Shown here: positions 18,012-28,120 of the stretch, piece after piece | How positions within the stretch are numbered: the stretch's first letter is position 1 | How the letters are laid out: every line of letters begins with the position of its first letter | Origin: Clostridium sp. DL-VIII | Lineage (GTDB): Bacteria > Bacillota > Clostridia > Clostridiales > Clostridiaceae | Direction of reading: 5' to 3' | Length of the DNA stretch: 64,000 nt | NCBI RefSeq assembly: GCF_000230835.1 | Contig: NZ_CM001240.1 | Span: forward strand, 467,001-531,000 | Made by a program: the position numbers and the translations under genes | Notes under the pieces: generated by a model | The model's input: the letters and a program-made list of their open reading frames with translations, nothing else | What the model was told of the DNA's origin: nothing | The model's database searches: none

Positions 18012-19184
18012 ATGATTTCAATAATTAAAGGTGGTAAAATATACGCACCAAAATATCTTGGAGTAAAAGATATACTAATAGTTGGAGATAAGATTGGCGG
18101 AATATATGATGAATTAAATATTCAAAATGAATTAATTGATATTGAAATTATTGATGGGGAAAATAAGTTAGTTTTTCCAGGATTTATAGATTGCCATGTT
18201 CATATTATAGGAGCTGGAGGTGAGGCAGGATATAATACAAGAACACCTGAAGTTTCTTTATCAAGTTTGATTAAAGCTGGAATAACAACAGTGGTTGGTT
18301 GTATTGGAACAGATGGAGTATGTAGAAGCAGGAAAGCATTAATAGCCAAAGTAAAAGCTTTGAGACAAGACGGAGTTTCAGCGTATTGTTTTACAGGTTC
18401 TTATGATGTGCCAGTGAAAACAGTAACTGGTTCAATAAAGGAAGATATAATGTTGATTGAAGAAATAATTGGTGTTGGCGAAATTGCTCTCTCAGATAAT
18501 AGAAGTTCTCAGCCTAGTTTTGAAAGTTTTGCGAATTTAGCTGCGCAAAGTAGAGTTGGAGGATTATTGTCAAATAAAGCTGGAATTGTTAATATTCATT
18601 TAGGAGAAGGAGATAGAGGATTAGATTATGTTTTTGATTTGGTTGATAAAACAGAAATTCCTGCAACACAATTGCTGCCAACTCATATTAACAGAAATGG
18701 AAAACTTTTTGAACAAGGGATAAAGTATGTAAAAAAAGGTGGTTTTATAGACTTGACGACGAGCTGCGATTTGAATAACCTAAGCGAAGGAGAGCTTAGA
18801 GCTGGTGAGGGTTTGAAAAAATACATAGATAAAAACTTACCTATAGAACACATAACCTTTTCTTCAGATGGAAATGGAAGTATGCCAGAATTTGATGACA
18901 AAGGAAAATTAATTGGTTATAAAGTTTGCTCCGTATCAACTTTATATAGAGAGGTTAAATTTGCAATTGAGGAAGAAAAGGTTCCAATAGAAGATGCAAT
19001 TAGAGTAGTTACCTCAAATATAGCAAAGGTATTAAAGTTTGAGAATAAAGGAACTATAGAGTATGGAAAAGATGCAGATTTTGTAATGGTTGATGAAAAC
19101 TCTTTGGATATAGATACGGTTATTGCAAAAGGGAGAAAAATGATGGAAGATGGGGAGGTTATTGTTAAGGGTTTTTTTGAATAG
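18012..19184 (+). CDS. iadA: Isoaspartyl (beta-aspartyl) dipeptidase
   Basis: Metallo-amidohydrolase that releases isoaspartate from damaged dipeptides. The 390 residues fit IadA. Metal-binding HVH follows PGFIDC near residue 65. Other conserved parts are GVGEIALSDNRSSQP, the histidines in NIHLGEG and LLPTHINR, and the late Asp in FSSDGNGS. It is a monocistronic gene flanked by terminators, with no metabolic link to its neighbours. Confidence 0.9.
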   Translation: MISIIKGGKIYAPKYLGVKDILIVGDKIGGIYDELNIQNELIDIEIIDGENKLVFPGFIDCHVHIIGAGGEAGYNTRTPEVSLSSLIKAGITTVVGCIGTDGVCRSRKALIAKVKALRQDGVSAYCFTGSYDVPVKTVTGSIKEDIMLIEEIIGVGEIALSDNRSSQPSFESFANLAAQSRVGGLLSNKAGIVNIHLGEGDRGLDYVFDLVDKTEIPATQLLPTHINRNGKLFEQGIKYVKKGGFIDLTTSCDLNNLSEGELRAGEGLKKYIDKNLPIEHITFSSDGNGSMPEFDDKGKLIGYKVCSVSTLYREVKFAIEEEKVPIEDAIRVVTSNIAKVLKFENKGTIEYGKDADFVMVDENSLDIDTVIAKGRKMMEDGEVIVKGFFE

Positions 19185-19258
19185 ATAAGAGAAATTTAAT
19201 GTAAGAAGTATTCGCATCATTGAAATAGAATAACAATATTTGTATAAAAATTTAAAGG

Positions 19259-19290
19259 AGTCTAATACTGTAATGTATTAGGCTTTTTTA
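19259..19290 (+). terminator. Intrinsic terminator of iadA
   Basis: Stem AGTCTAATAC (19259-19268) with GTATTAGGCT (19275-19284), followed by TTTTTT. It marks the left border of the sulfur island. Confidence 0.85.
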
Positions 19291-19350
19291 CATTTTCGTA
19301 ACAAAATATGATTTTTGATAGTCGGACAATATTAATTAAACAACTAATAC

Positions 19351-19432
19351 ATGAAATTATTTATATTTAACCATGTCAAAATACAGATATTATATATCAT
19401 TAATTGACATTTCATAGAATTGACAATAATAT
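19351..19432 (+). promoter_or_regulatory. Sulfur-island promoter 1 (sbp-cys operon)
   Basis: Upstream site ATTATTT (19356) and, 10 bases later, ATGTCAAAATACAG (19373-19386). Then come a -35 TTGACA at 19404-19409 and a -10 TAATAT at 19427-19432 (17-base spacer). The distance from the ATGT site to the -35 box is exactly 31 bases, as in three other promoters of this island. An activator-type site is inferred. The about 100-base leader to sbp holds no element that I recognise. Confidence 0.7.
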
Positions 19433-19530
19433 AATACCATAGCAAATTGATATGAATAATAGGCGATGCAAAAGCAATAATAAAAAATATAGATTTCTCT
19501 ATATAAAAATAAGAGATTGGGGAGATATTT

Positions 19531-20565
19531 ATGAATAAAAAAAAGATAGTAGCACTAGGATTGACAATAGTATTTTTAGTTGGGGCATTAGCTGGCTGCG
19601 GTAGCGGTAAAAAAACAGATTCAAGTAGTAGTAAAACTATAGAGATAACAAATGTTTCATATGATCCAACAAGGGAACTTTATGAGGCATATAATCCAGC
19701 GTTTGCAAAGTATTGGAAGGAAAAAACTGGCCAAGATGTTGAGATTACACAATCTCATGGTGGATCTGGTGCTCAAGCACGTTCTGTAATTGAAGGAAAC
19801 GACGCAGATGTAGTAACCTTAGCTTTAGCTCATGATATTACAGCAATTGAGCAGGCAGGATTAATTGATAAAGGCTGGATAAATAATTTTGATCAAAATA
19901 GTTCGCCATATACATCTACAATTGTATTTCTAGTCCGTAAAGGAAATGAAAAAAATATTAAAGATTGGGATGATTTAGTTAAGCCAGGAGTTCAAATTAT
20001 TAATCCGAATCCTAAATCATCAGGTGGAGCTTGCTGGAATTTCCTTGCGGCATGGGCATATGCAAAGAATAAGTATAATGGAGATGAAAATAAGATTAAG
20101 GAATTTATGACTGAGCTGTATAACAATGTAATAGTATTGGATTCAGGAGCTAGGGGGGCTACAAATACTTTTGTTCAAAATGGACAAGGGGATGTATTAG
20201 TTGCTTGGGAAAATGATGCTTATTTATCTATGAAAGAAAATCCTGACAAATATGAAATTGTTACACCAAGCATTAGTATTTTAGCAGAACCATCTGTTGC
20301 AGTAGTTAATGAGAATGCAAAGAAAGATGGAACAGAAGAAGTTTCCAAGGCATATTTAGACTATTTATATTCAGATGAGGGTCAAAAAATTGCAGCGGAT
20401 AATTTCTACAGACCTAGAAATAAAGAAATATTAAATCAATGTGCAGATAAATTTAATTTAAATATGAATCTAGTAACTATTGATGACTTTGGTGGATGGG
20501 ATAAGGCCTATGAAGATTTCTTCAACGATGGAGCTATATTTGACCAAATATATACTAAGAAATAA
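19531..20565 (+). CDS. sbp: Sulfate-binding lipoprotein
   Basis: Extracytoplasmic substrate-binding protein of a sulfate ABC importer, 344 residues. A signal peptide ends in the lipobox ALAGC (Cys about residue 23), so the protein is lipid-anchored. The mature part has the Sbp hallmarks [29 protein letters not shown] and [11 protein letters not shown]. It is first in an operon with cysT, cysW, cysA and the sulfate-reduction genes. A GGGGAG ribosome site precedes the ATG. Confidence 0.92.
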   Translation: MNKKKIVALGLTIVFLVGALAGCGSGKKTDSSSSKTIEITNVSYDPTRELYEAYNPAFAKYWKEKTGQDVEITQSHGGSGAQARSVIEGNDADVVTLALAHDITAIEQAGLIDKGWINNFDQNSSPYTSTIVFLVRKGNEKNIKDWDDLVKPGVQIINPNPKSSGGACWNFLAAWAYAKNKYNGDENKIKEFMTELYNNVIVLDSGARGATNTFVQNGQGDVLVAWENDAYLSMKENPDKYEIVTPSISILAEPSVAVVNENAKKDGTEEVSKAYLDYLYSDEGQKIAADNFYRPRNKEILNQCADKFNLNMNLVTIDDFGGWDKAYEDFFNDGAIFDQIYTKK

Positions 20566-20598
20566 TAGATACAAAGATAGATGGAAGGATTTGTTTTA

Positions 20599-21450
20599 AT
20601 GGAGAAAAAGAAAAATGCAACTAGAATTAAGCAAAGTAAAAGAGTAATTCCAGGCTTTGGCATTTCTATTGGAATAGCCCTTACTTTATTGAGTCTTATT
20701 GTATTAATACCAATGGCGTCTATAGTAATTTGCGCTTCAGGGCTCAGTTTTAGTGAATTTTTGAAGATAATATCTGCAAAAGATGTAGTAGCAGGATATG
20801 AGGTGAGTTTTTCTTGTGCGGTAATAGCGGCATTAGTCAATAGCATATTTGGAGTTATTTTAGCATGGGTATTAGTAAGATATGAATTTCCAGGTAAGAA
20901 AATTTTAGATGGTTTAATCGAACTTCCATTTGCACTTCCTACAGCAGTAGCTGGTATATCTTTAGCATATTTATATTCTGATAAGGGGTGGATAGGAAGT
21001 GAGTTTGCGAAAATTGGTATTAAAATTGCTTATACAAAAACAGGGATAATTATTGCAATGATTTTTATAGGAATACCTTTTGTGGTGAGGGCTATACAGC
21101 CTGTATTAGAAAAAATGGATAAACAATATGAAGAAGCAGCAGCTATGCTTGGAGCGAGTGGAACAACAACTTTTTTTAAAGTTATATTTCCAGAGATATT
21201 TCCAAGTTTGCTCACTGGTTTTGGATTAGCATTAGCAAGAGGCATTGGAGAATATGGCAGTGTGGTATTTATCGCAGGAAATATTCCATATGAAACTCAG
21301 ATTGCACCACTTCTTATTATGACAAAGTTAGAACAATATAAGTATGCTGATGCAACAGCAATTGCATTAGTTATGTTAGTGGTAGCTTTTATTATTTTAT
21401 TCTTGATTAATGTAATACAGTCACGCGTAACTAGAATTGCAAGCAACTAG
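20599..21450 (+). CDS. cysT: Sulfate ABC transporter permease CysT
   Basis: Inner-membrane permease of the sulfate importer, 283 residues with about six helices. The coupling-loop EAA motif reads EEAAAMLGASGTTTFFKVIFP. I prefer the ATG at 20599, which follows GGAAGG, over the in-frame ATG at 20581, which has no ribosome site. It forms the channel with CysW and follows sbp within the same operon. Confidence 0.92.
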   Translation: MEKKKNATRIKQSKRVIPGFGISIGIALTLLSLIVLIPMASIVICASGLSFSEFLKIISAKDVVAGYEVSFSCAVIAALVNSIFGVILAWVLVRYEFPGKKILDGLIELPFALPTAVAGISLAYLYSDKGWIGSEFAKIGIKIAYTKTGIIIAMIFIGIPFVVRAIQPVLEKMDKQYEEAAAMLGASGTTTFFKVIFPEIFPSLLTGFGLALARGIGEYGSVVFIAGNIPYETQIAPLLIMTKLEQYKYADATAIALVMLVVAFIILFLINVIQSRVTRIASN

Positions 21451-21462
21451 AGGAGGGAATTT

Positions 21463-22302
21463 ATGAGTAATAGAGCTTTACAGAAAAATAAAAAAACAAA
21501 TGCGACCAAGATAATATTGATTACGATTAGTATTCTATTTATTGTAGTAATGCTTATAATACCTCTAGCCGTATTAGTTTTGAATTCATTGAAGGATGGA
21601 TTTGAAGCTTACAAGGATGCTATCTTTGATGAATATACCTTGAAGGCATTATATTTAACTGTTTTAGCTACTGTATCAGCAGTTGCTGTAAACACTTTTT
21701 TTGGAGTATTTGCAGCGTGGGCGATTACAAAGTTTAAGTTTCGTGGAAAGCAGTTCTTAACAACATTAATTGATATTCCATTTGCCATATCTCCAGTTAT
21801 TGCTGGGTTGGTGTTTATTTTAACTTTTGGAAGAATTGGTTGGGCTAATAGTTTTTTGCAGGCTTATGATATAAAAATAGTCTTTGCAGTTCCAGGAATT
21901 ATTTTAGCAACAATTTTTGTTACTTTTCCATTTGTATCAAGAGAAATAATTCCGGTATTAAATGCACAGGGAACTGATGAAGAGGAAGCAGCAGCGATTA
22001 TGGGAGCAAGTGGTTTTAATATATTTAGAAAAATAACTTTGCCTCATATTAAATGGGCATTAATCTATGGAGTTGTGTTATGCACAGCAAGAGCTATGGG
22101 AGAATTTGGAGCTGTATCTGTTATATCTGGTCATTTAAGGGGTAAAACCAATACACTTCCTCTCCATATTGAAATATTATATAACCAATTTAAAACAACA
22201 GATGCTTTTGCAGTATCATCAATCTTAATGATTCTAGCTGTAATCATTCTTATTATAAGAAATATCGTGGAGCATAAAGCAAAAAGGGCTGGTGAAAATT
22301 AA
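21463..22302 (+). CDS. cysW: Sulfate ABC transporter permease CysW
   Basis: Second permease of the sulfate importer, 279 residues and six predicted helices. The EAA loop reads EEEAAAIMGASGFNIFRKITLP, and the C-terminal region has the ARAMGEFGAVSVISG block typical of CysW. It has a strong AGGAGGG ribosome site, and its stop overlaps the cysA start by one base. Confidence 0.93.
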   Translation: MSNRALQKNKKTNATKIILITISILFIVVMLIIPLAVLVLNSLKDGFEAYKDAIFDEYTLKALYLTVLATVSAVAVNTFFGVFAAWAITKFKFRGKQFLTTLIDIPFAISPVIAGLVFILTFGRIGWANSFLQAYDIKIVFAVPGIILATIFVTFPFVSREIIPVLNAQGTDEEEAAAIMGASGFNIFRKITLPHIKWALIYGVVLCTARAMGEFGAVSVISGHLRGKTNTLPLHIEILYNQFKTTDAFAVSSILMILAVIILIIRNIVEHKAKRAGEN

Positions 22303-23363
22303 TGTATGTAGAATTAAAAGATATAAATAAAACTTTTGGTAATTTTAAAGCATCTGACAATGTGAATTTTGGAATTGAAAAAGGAAAATTAATAGGGTTG
22401 CTTGGGCCAAGTGGAAGTGGAAAGACAACAATTCTTCGTATGATTGCGGGGCTTGAGCAGCCTGATTCAGGAGATATTATTATTGATGGTGTTCGTGTAA
22501 ATGACATTCCAGCATCTAAAAGAGGTATAGGCTTTGTGTTTCAAAATTATGCTTTATTTCGCTATATGACAGTATTTGATAATATAGCTTTTGGTCTTAA
22601 AGTCCAAAAGAAGAGCAAGTCGGAAATTAAAGATAAAGTATTAGAACTAATTAAATTAATTGGATTAGAGGGAATGGAAAAAAGATATCCTAGCCAGCTT
22701 TCAGGAGGTCAGAGACAGAGGGTGGCTTTTGCAAGAGCTTTAGCACCAAATCCACAGCTTTTATTGCTCGATGAGCCATTTGCAGCTATTGATGCAAAAG
22801 TTAGACAAGAGCTTAGAAGCTGGCTTAAAGAAATGATTGAAAAGGTCGGTGTTACAAGTATATTTGTTACTCATGATCAGGATGAAGCTATTGAGGTAGC
22901 TGATGAGATTATCATTTCAAATCATGGGGTTATTGAGCAGAAAGGTTCGCCGCTGGAGATATACAAGAATCCATCAACGCCTTTTGTTGCACAATTTATT
23001 GGGAAATCTGTAGTAGTAGAAAATTATGAAAAGCTAAAAGGTTTTGAAGGATTAAATGCCATCAAGAAAGCTGTAATTCGCCCAGAGTTTATAAACGTAA
23101 TTAAGAAAGGCGAATTTATTCAATATAACAGTGCAGTAGAAGAAGGAACAGTAGAGGAAATATCTTTTAGAGGAAGTTATCTAGAATTAAGGATAAATGT
23201 GAAAGATGTTATTTTAACAGCAACGCGTTCTCTAGAAGAAGCGCCTGTTGAAAAAGGAGAAAAAGTAAAGGTCTTGATTTACCGTTTATATGTATTTGAT
23301 GAAAATAGAGCCTATGCACTTGAAAATTCAGCAATTAAAGATAATAATTCTGTATTTATTTAA
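22302..23363 (+). CDS. cysA: Sulfate ABC transporter ATPase CysA
   Basis: ATPase that powers sulfate uptake, 353 residues. Walker A GPSGSGKTT (about residue 33), the Q-loop FVFQNYALF, the signature QLSGGQRQR, Walker B LLLDEPFAAID and the H-loop VTHDQDEA are all present. The C-terminal about 110 residues form the regulatory TOBE-like part of CysA/MalK proteins (VIRPEFINV...GSYLELRI). It is coupled to cysW by an overlapping stop and start. Confidence 0.93.
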   Translation: MYVELKDINKTFGNFKASDNVNFGIEKGKLIGLLGPSGSGKTTILRMIAGLEQPDSGDIIIDGVRVNDIPASKRGIGFVFQNYALFRYMTVFDNIAFGLKVQKKSKSEIKDKVLELIKLIGLEGMEKRYPSQLSGGQRQRVAFARALAPNPQLLLLDEPFAAIDAKVRQELRSWLKEMIEKVGVTSIFVTHDQDEAIEVADEIIISNHGVIEQKGSPLEIYKNPSTPFVAQFIGKSVVVENYEKLKGFEGLNAIKKAVIRPEFINVIKKGEFIQYNSAVEEGTVEEISFRGSYLELRINVKDVILTATRSLEEAPVEKGEKVKVLIYRLYVFDENRAYALENSAIKDNNSVFI

Positions 23364-23394
23364 TAAATATTGACCTTAGAAAAAGGAGATATGT

Positions 23395-25098
23395 ATGAAT
23401 AAGAAAGTTGAAGTAAAGCAATTAGAAACAGACGTGTTGATAATTGGTGGAGGTACAGCCGGATGCTATGCAGCTATTACTATAAGAGAGCATTCAGATG
23501 CAGCCGTATTGATTATTGAAAAAGCTAATATCAAAAGAAGTGGCTGCCTGGCAGCTGGAGTAAATGCTATTAACGCATATATAGTAAAAGGTAGAACTCC
23601 AGAAGATTATGTGGATTATGCAAAAAAAGATGCAGATAATATTGTTAGGGAAGATTTACTACTTACTATGTCACAAGGATTGAATAAAGTGACAAAAAGG
23701 CTAGAGGATTTAGGACTTGTCATTTTAAAAGATGAAAATGGTGAGTATGTAGCTAGAGGAAATAGAAATATAAAAATTAATGGAGAAAATATAAAACCTA
23801 TTTTAGCAGATGCAGTTCAAAAGCTTCCTAATGTAACAGTTATGAATAAGATTAATGTAATTGATTATATCGTAAAGGATAATCAGATATTTGGAGCATT
23901 TGCAGTTGGTGTTGAAGAAGAAATTCTTTATGAAATCAGAGCTGAAAAAGTTATATGTGCAACAGGAGGAGCAGCAGGGTTATATAAACCAAATAATCCA
24001 GGCTTTTCGAGACATAAAATGTGGTATCCTCCATTTAATACTGGAGCAGGATATGCTATGGGAATAAAAGCAGGTGCGGAGATGACTACCTTTGAAATGA
24101 GATTTATAGCATTAAGATGTAAAGATACTATAGCGCCTACAGGTACAATTGCTCAGGGAGTTGGAGCAAAGCAGGTTAATTCAAAAGGTGAAGTATATGA
24201 GACAAAGTATGGTATTACTACATCAGAGAGAGTTTATGGAACAGTAAAAGAAAATCAAGAGGGCAGAGGACCTTGTTATTTAAGAACGGAAGGTATTACA
24301 TCTGCACAAGATGAAGAACTTAAGAAAGCATATTTAAATATGGCACCTAGCCAGACACTTAAATGGATAGAGGCCGGTAAAAATCCAAGCGAACAAAATG
24401 TAGAAATTGAAGGGACGGAGCCATACATAGTAGGCGGACATACTGCGAGCGGATACTGGGTAGATACTAAGCGTGAAACAACAATTAATGGACTTTTTGC
24501 AGCAGGAGATGTTGCAGGAGGATGTCCACAAAAATATGTAACAGGTGCATTAGTAGAAGGTGAGATTGCAGCAAAAGCAGTGGTAGAAGCAATAAATAAT
24601 AATGAGAATAATAATACTTTATCAAGAAGTGAAGAAGATTTCCTTATAGAGATAAAAAAAGAAGAAGTTGAGAAAGTATTAAACTTCGAAAATCAGATAT
24701 TCAATGTAGAACAGTTAGAAGAAGCTATGCAGAAGGTAATGGATACCTATGCAGGTGGAATTGGAAGCAATTATCAGTTTAATGAAAGGCAGTTAAAACT
24801 GGCAATTGAGAAAATTGAACAAATTGAAAAATTAAGTGACAGTCTACATGCAGAAGATATGCATGAATTGATGTTTATATATGAGCTAAAAGAAAGACTT
24901 ACAATTTGTAAATCTGTTATTGCCCATTTAAAAGCGAGAAAAGAAACTAGATGGCATAGTTTTGCAGAGAATTTGGATTATCCAGAGAAGAGTGATGAAT
25001 GGCTTAAATATGTAAATTCAAAACTTGTAAATGGAGAACTTAAAATTTTGCATAGAGATTTAGTAGGAAGAGGCGAAGTTTATGAGCATAGCAATTGA
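23395..25098 (+). CDS. aprA: Adenylylsulfate reductase-type flavoprotein, alpha subunit
   Basis: FAD-binding subunit (567 residues) of the fumarate reductase/APS reductase family. The N-terminal dinucleotide motif reads VLIIGGGTAGCYAAI, and the flavin-domain end reads TINGLFAAGDVAGGCPQKYVTG. It should reduce APS to sulfite and AMP. Dissimilatory AprA proteins are about 660 residues, so this is a compact form. Its place between the sulfate importer and cysDN points to an assimilatory role in place of CysH. The AprB-like ferredoxin overlaps its end by 17 bases. Confidence 0.85.
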   Translation: MNKKVEVKQLETDVLIIGGGTAGCYAAITIREHSDAAVLIIEKANIKRSGCLAAGVNAINAYIVKGRTPEDYVDYAKKDADNIVREDLLLTMSQGLNKVTKRLEDLGLVILKDENGEYVARGNRNIKINGENIKPILADAVQKLPNVTVMNKINVIDYIVKDNQIFGAFAVGVEEEILYEIRAEKVICATGGAAGLYKPNNPGFSRHKMWYPPFNTGAGYAMGIKAGAEMTTFEMRFIALRCKDTIAPTGTIAQGVGAKQVNSKGEVYETKYGITTSERVYGTVKENQEGRGPCYLRTEGITSAQDEELKKAYLNMAPSQTLKWIEAGKNPSEQNVEIEGTEPYIVGGHTASGYWVDTKRETTINGLFAAGDVAGGCPQKYVTGALVEGEIAAKAVVEAINNNENNNTLSRSEEDFLIEIKKEEVEKVLNFENQIFNVEQLEEAMQKVMDTYAGGIGSNYQFNERQLKLAIEKIEQIEKLSDSLHAEDMHELMFIYELKERLTICKSVIAHLKARKETRWHSFAENLDYPEKSDEWLKYVNSKLVNGELKILHRDLVGRGEVYEHSN

Positions 25099-25396
25099 CA
25101 AACAAAAATGCATTGGATGTAAGAAATGTCTATATGTTTGCCCAGGAAGCCTTATTAAATTAGGTGATGACGGAAAAACGTATATTAAATATCCTAGAGA
25201 TTGCTGGGGATGCAGCTCCTGCATAAAAGAATGCCCTAAAAGTGCAATTTCACTATATCTAGGAGCAGATATTGGAGGAAGAGGCAGTAAGCTTACAGTT
25301 AAGCTTCAAGAGAATATAGCACATTGGAAGGTTGAAGAAAGCAATGGAACAGAACATTCAATCAATATAAATCGTAAAGATTCCAATCAATATTAA
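25082..25396 (+). CDS. aprB: Adenylylsulfate reductase-type ferredoxin, beta subunit
   Basis: A 104-residue electron-transfer subunit with two [4Fe-4S] sites: CIGCKKCLYVCP near residue 10 and CWGCSSCIKECP near residue 43. It starts inside aprA and should pass electrons to the FAD of that protein. It is shorter than classical AprB, lacking much of the C-terminal tail that wraps around AprA in sulfate reducers. Confidence 0.87.
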   Translation: MSIAIDKQKCIGCKKCLYVCPGSLIKLGDDGKTYIKYPRDCWGCSSCIKECPKSAISLYLGADIGGRGSKLTVKLQENIAHWKVEESNGTEHSININRKDSNQY

Positions 25397-25428
25397 ATTT
25401 GTATAGGCAAGAATAGGAGGAATTAATT

Positions 25429-26328
25429 ATGAGTGAATTATCACATCTTGATAAATTAGAAGCAGAAGCAATTTATATTATTCGAGAAGTAGCAGCGGAA
25501 TGTGAAAAACCAGTAATGTTATATTCAATTGGTAAGGATAGCTCAGTTATGTTGCACCTGGCAATGAAGGCATTTTATCCTGAAAAACCACCATTTCCAT
25601 TCATGCATATTGATACAACATGGAAGTTTAGAGAAATGATTGAATTTCGTGATAGAAAAGCAAAGGAATTAGGAATTGAGATGATTGTGCACTCAAATGA
25701 AGAGGGTATAAAGCAAGGAATCAATCCTTTTGAGCATGGTTCAGCGTATACTGACATTATGAAGACACAAGCTTTAAAACAAGGATTAACAAAGTATGGT
25801 TTTACAGCGGCTTTTGGTGGCGGACGTCGTGATGAAGAAAAATCACGTGCAAAGGAAAGAATATTTTCCTTCCGTAATGAAGCACAGGCTTGGGATCCTA
25901 AAAATCAGAGACCAGAGATGTGGAAGCTTTATAACACCAAAATAAATAAAGGTGAAAGTATGAGAGTTTTTCCTATTTCAAATTGGACTGAAAATGATAT
26001 CTGGCAATATATAAAGCGTGAAAATATTGATATCGTTCCTCTATATTTTGCAAAAGAAAGACCATGTATTTCACGTGATGGAAATATCATAATGGTAGAT
26101 GATGATAGATTAAAGCTATTACCAGGTGAGAAAATCGAACATAAAAAGATACGATTTAGGACACTGGGATGTTATCCGTTAACAGGAGGCTTTGAATCTG
26201 ATGCAATCACTTTAGATGAAATTATTGAGGAAACCCTTAGTGCTGTTTCTTCTGAGAGAACAACTAGAGTTATAGATAGCGAAGCAGCAGGCAGTATGGA
26301 AAGAAGAAAAAGGGAGGGGTATTTCTAA
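25429..26328 (+). CDS. cysD: Sulfate adenylyltransferase subunit 2
   Basis: Catalytic subunit of ATP sulfurylase, forming APS from sulfate and ATP, 299 residues. The PP-loop SIGKDSS is near residue 33. [15 protein letters not shown] and the C-terminal [11 protein letters not shown] block are characteristic. A strong AGGAGGAA ribosome site is present, and cysN follows after two bases. Confidence 0.95.
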   Translation: MSELSHLDKLEAEAIYIIREVAAECEKPVMLYSIGKDSSVMLHLAMKAFYPEKPPFPFMHIDTTWKFREMIEFRDRKAKELGIEMIVHSNEEGIKQGINPFEHGSAYTDIMKTQALKQGLTKYGFTAAFGGGRRDEEKSRAKERIFSFRNEAQAWDPKNQRPEMWKLYNTKINKGESMRVFPISNWTENDIWQYIKRENIDIVPLYFAKERPCISRDGNIIMVDDDRLKLLPGEKIEHKKIRFRTLGCYPLTGGFESDAITLDEIIEETLSAVSSERTTRVIDSEAAGSMERRKREGYF

Positions 26329-26329
26329 G

Positions 26330-28018
26330 ATGAAGAGTTTATTGAAGTTTATAACATGCGGTAGCGTAGATGATGGGAAATCTACTCTTATAGGACATAT
26401 CTTATATGATGCAAAACTTTTGTATGCAGATCAGGAAAAGGCCTTAGAACTAGATAGTAAAGTTGGAAGCAGAGGCGGAGCAATAGATTATTCTCTATTA
26501 TTAGATGGTTTGATGGCAGAGCGTGAGCAGGGAATTACAATAGACGTTGCATATCGTTATTTTACAACTGATAATAGAAGTTTCATCGTTGCTGATACGC
26601 CAGGACATGAAGAATATACTAGAAATATGGCAGTTGGAGCATCCTTTGCAGAGCTTGCAATTATATTAGTAGATGCAAAGCAGGGAGTACTTGTTCAAAC
26701 AAGAAGACATGCTAGGATCTGCTCACTAATGGGCATAAAACATTTGGTGTTTGCTGTTAACAAAATGGACTTAGTAGGATATAGCCATGAAAGATTTCTA
26801 GAAATTGAAGAACAGATTAAAGAATTGAAAGAAGAACTTTCTTTAGAAAATATTTATATTATTCCAGTATCGGCTACAGAAGGAGATAACGTTACAAAAA
26901 AATCTGAAAATATTCCATGGTATACAGGAGAAGCACTCTTACCATATCTTGAGAATGTTGATGTTGAAAGTGAAGTAGAGGAAGGATTCTACATGCCAGT
27001 TCAAAGAGTATGCAGACCTAATCATACCTTTAGAGGATTTCAAGGTGAGATTGAATCAGGAACTATTGCTGTAGGAGATGAAATAATAACTCTTCCAAGT
27101 AATGAGAAGGCCGTAGTAAAAAGTATTCATATTACAGATAAGGAATCACAGAGTGCAACAAAAGGCCAAGCCGTTACTATACAATTGAATAAAGAAGTTG
27201 ATGTATCTCGTGGATGTGTGCTTACGAAAGAAACAAAACTTGCAGCTAACAAGTCATTTAGTGCAACAATTCTTTGGATGGATGATTCTGAGTTAACAGC
27301 AGGTAAGGAGTATTTTGTAAAAGTAGGAACTAAGATGTTAACCGGTATTGTTACAGATTTGAAATATAAAATTGACGTGAATACTGGAGAACATTTACCA
27401 GTTGGACTTTTGAAGAAAAATGAAATAGCAGCATGCGATATCACACTTTCTGAAAAAGTTGTGGTTGATAAGTTTAATGATCACAAAGAATTAGGAGAAC
27501 TTATTTTAATAGATCGTATTACAAATATGACATCAGCCTGTGGTGTTATAGAAGAGATTAATAATAATGATATCAAAAATGTAAAATTTTCTTTTGAGTA
27601 TAAGGATTTAAAAGCAAGAGGAGATGTCTTTGAAGAATTTTACTATGATACAGAAACTTTGTCTATATTTAAATATAAACGTGAAGAGCAAACTTATACT
27701 ATAGGCGATGAACTTCCTGTAAAAGGTGAAAGTTATGAATATCCAGAAGATTTTGATTTATTAGTTCTTCGTGACTGGGTAGCTATTGAAGTGAGAGGTA
27801 AGATAATTACTAATATTAAATCCATTGACGACTATGATTATAGAGGAGTTCCAATTATTAATGGAAGAGGATTTGAAGTGAAAATAAATTCTAATGAAGA
27901 AACCATAAATTTCTTAAATGAATATAAGGAAATTGATGCAAAATCTGAAGGAGACTTCTTGAATAAATGGGTTAAGTTCGAGACTTATAGAAAAGTAATT
28001 TTTAATAGCATTTACTAG
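26330..28018 (+). CDS. cysN: Sulfate adenylyltransferase subunit 1 with an extra C-terminal domain
   Basis: GTPase subunit that drives CysD. G motifs are GSVDDGKST, the switch region REQGITID, DTPGHEEYTRNMA and NKMDL. Normal CysN is about 475 residues; this protein has 562. The last about 130 residues (from roughly residue 430, VFEEFYYDTE onward) are not an APS kinase, since no second P-loop is visible. They resemble nothing that I recognise. A long terminator hairpin follows directly, ending the sulfate operon. Confidence 0.92.
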   Translation: MKSLLKFITCGSVDDGKSTLIGHILYDAKLLYADQEKALELDSKVGSRGGAIDYSLLLDGLMAEREQGITIDVAYRYFTTDNRSFIVADTPGHEEYTRNMAVGASFAELAIILVDAKQGVLVQTRRHARICSLMGIKHLVFAVNKMDLVGYSHERFLEIEEQIKELKEELSLENIYIIPVSATEGDNVTKKSENIPWYTGEALLPYLENVDVESEVEEGFYMPVQRVCRPNHTFRGFQGEIESGTIAVGDEIITLPSNEKAVVKSIHITDKESQSATKGQAVTIQLNKEVDVSRGCVLTKETKLAANKSFSATILWMDDSELTAGKEYFVKVGTKMLTGIVTDLKYKIDVNTGEHLPVGLLKKNEIAACDITLSEKVVVDKFNDHKELGELILIDRITNMTSACGVIEEINNNDIKNVKFSFEYKDLKARGDVFEEFYYDTETLSIFKYKREEQTYTIGDELPVKGESYEYPEDFDLLVLRDWVAIEVRGKIITNIKSIDDYDYRGVPIINGRGFEVKINSNEETINFLNEYKEIDAKSEGDFLNKWVKFETYRKVIFNSIY

Positions 28019-28024
28019 AATATG

Positions 28025-28075
28025 CACCCTCAAATTAATATGAATTGTAATTTACAATTCAATAATTTGAGGGTG
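28025..28075 (+). terminator. Long hairpin ending the sulfate operon
   Basis: CACCCTCAAATTA (28025-28037) pairs perfectly with TAATTTGAGGGTG (28063-28075). An inner stem TGAATTGTAA / TTACAATTCA brings the hairpin to about 23 pairs. It lies 7 bases after the cysN stop. Only a weak T-run follows, so it may also protect the mRNA end. Confidence 0.75.
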
Positions 28076-28120
28076 TTCAATAATATCTTAATTATTAAAA
28101 TATTCATATAAATTAAAATA

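Noticed and set aside
27600..28018. APS kinase domain fused to CysN
   Set aside because: The C-terminal extension has no P-loop and is shorter than CysC.
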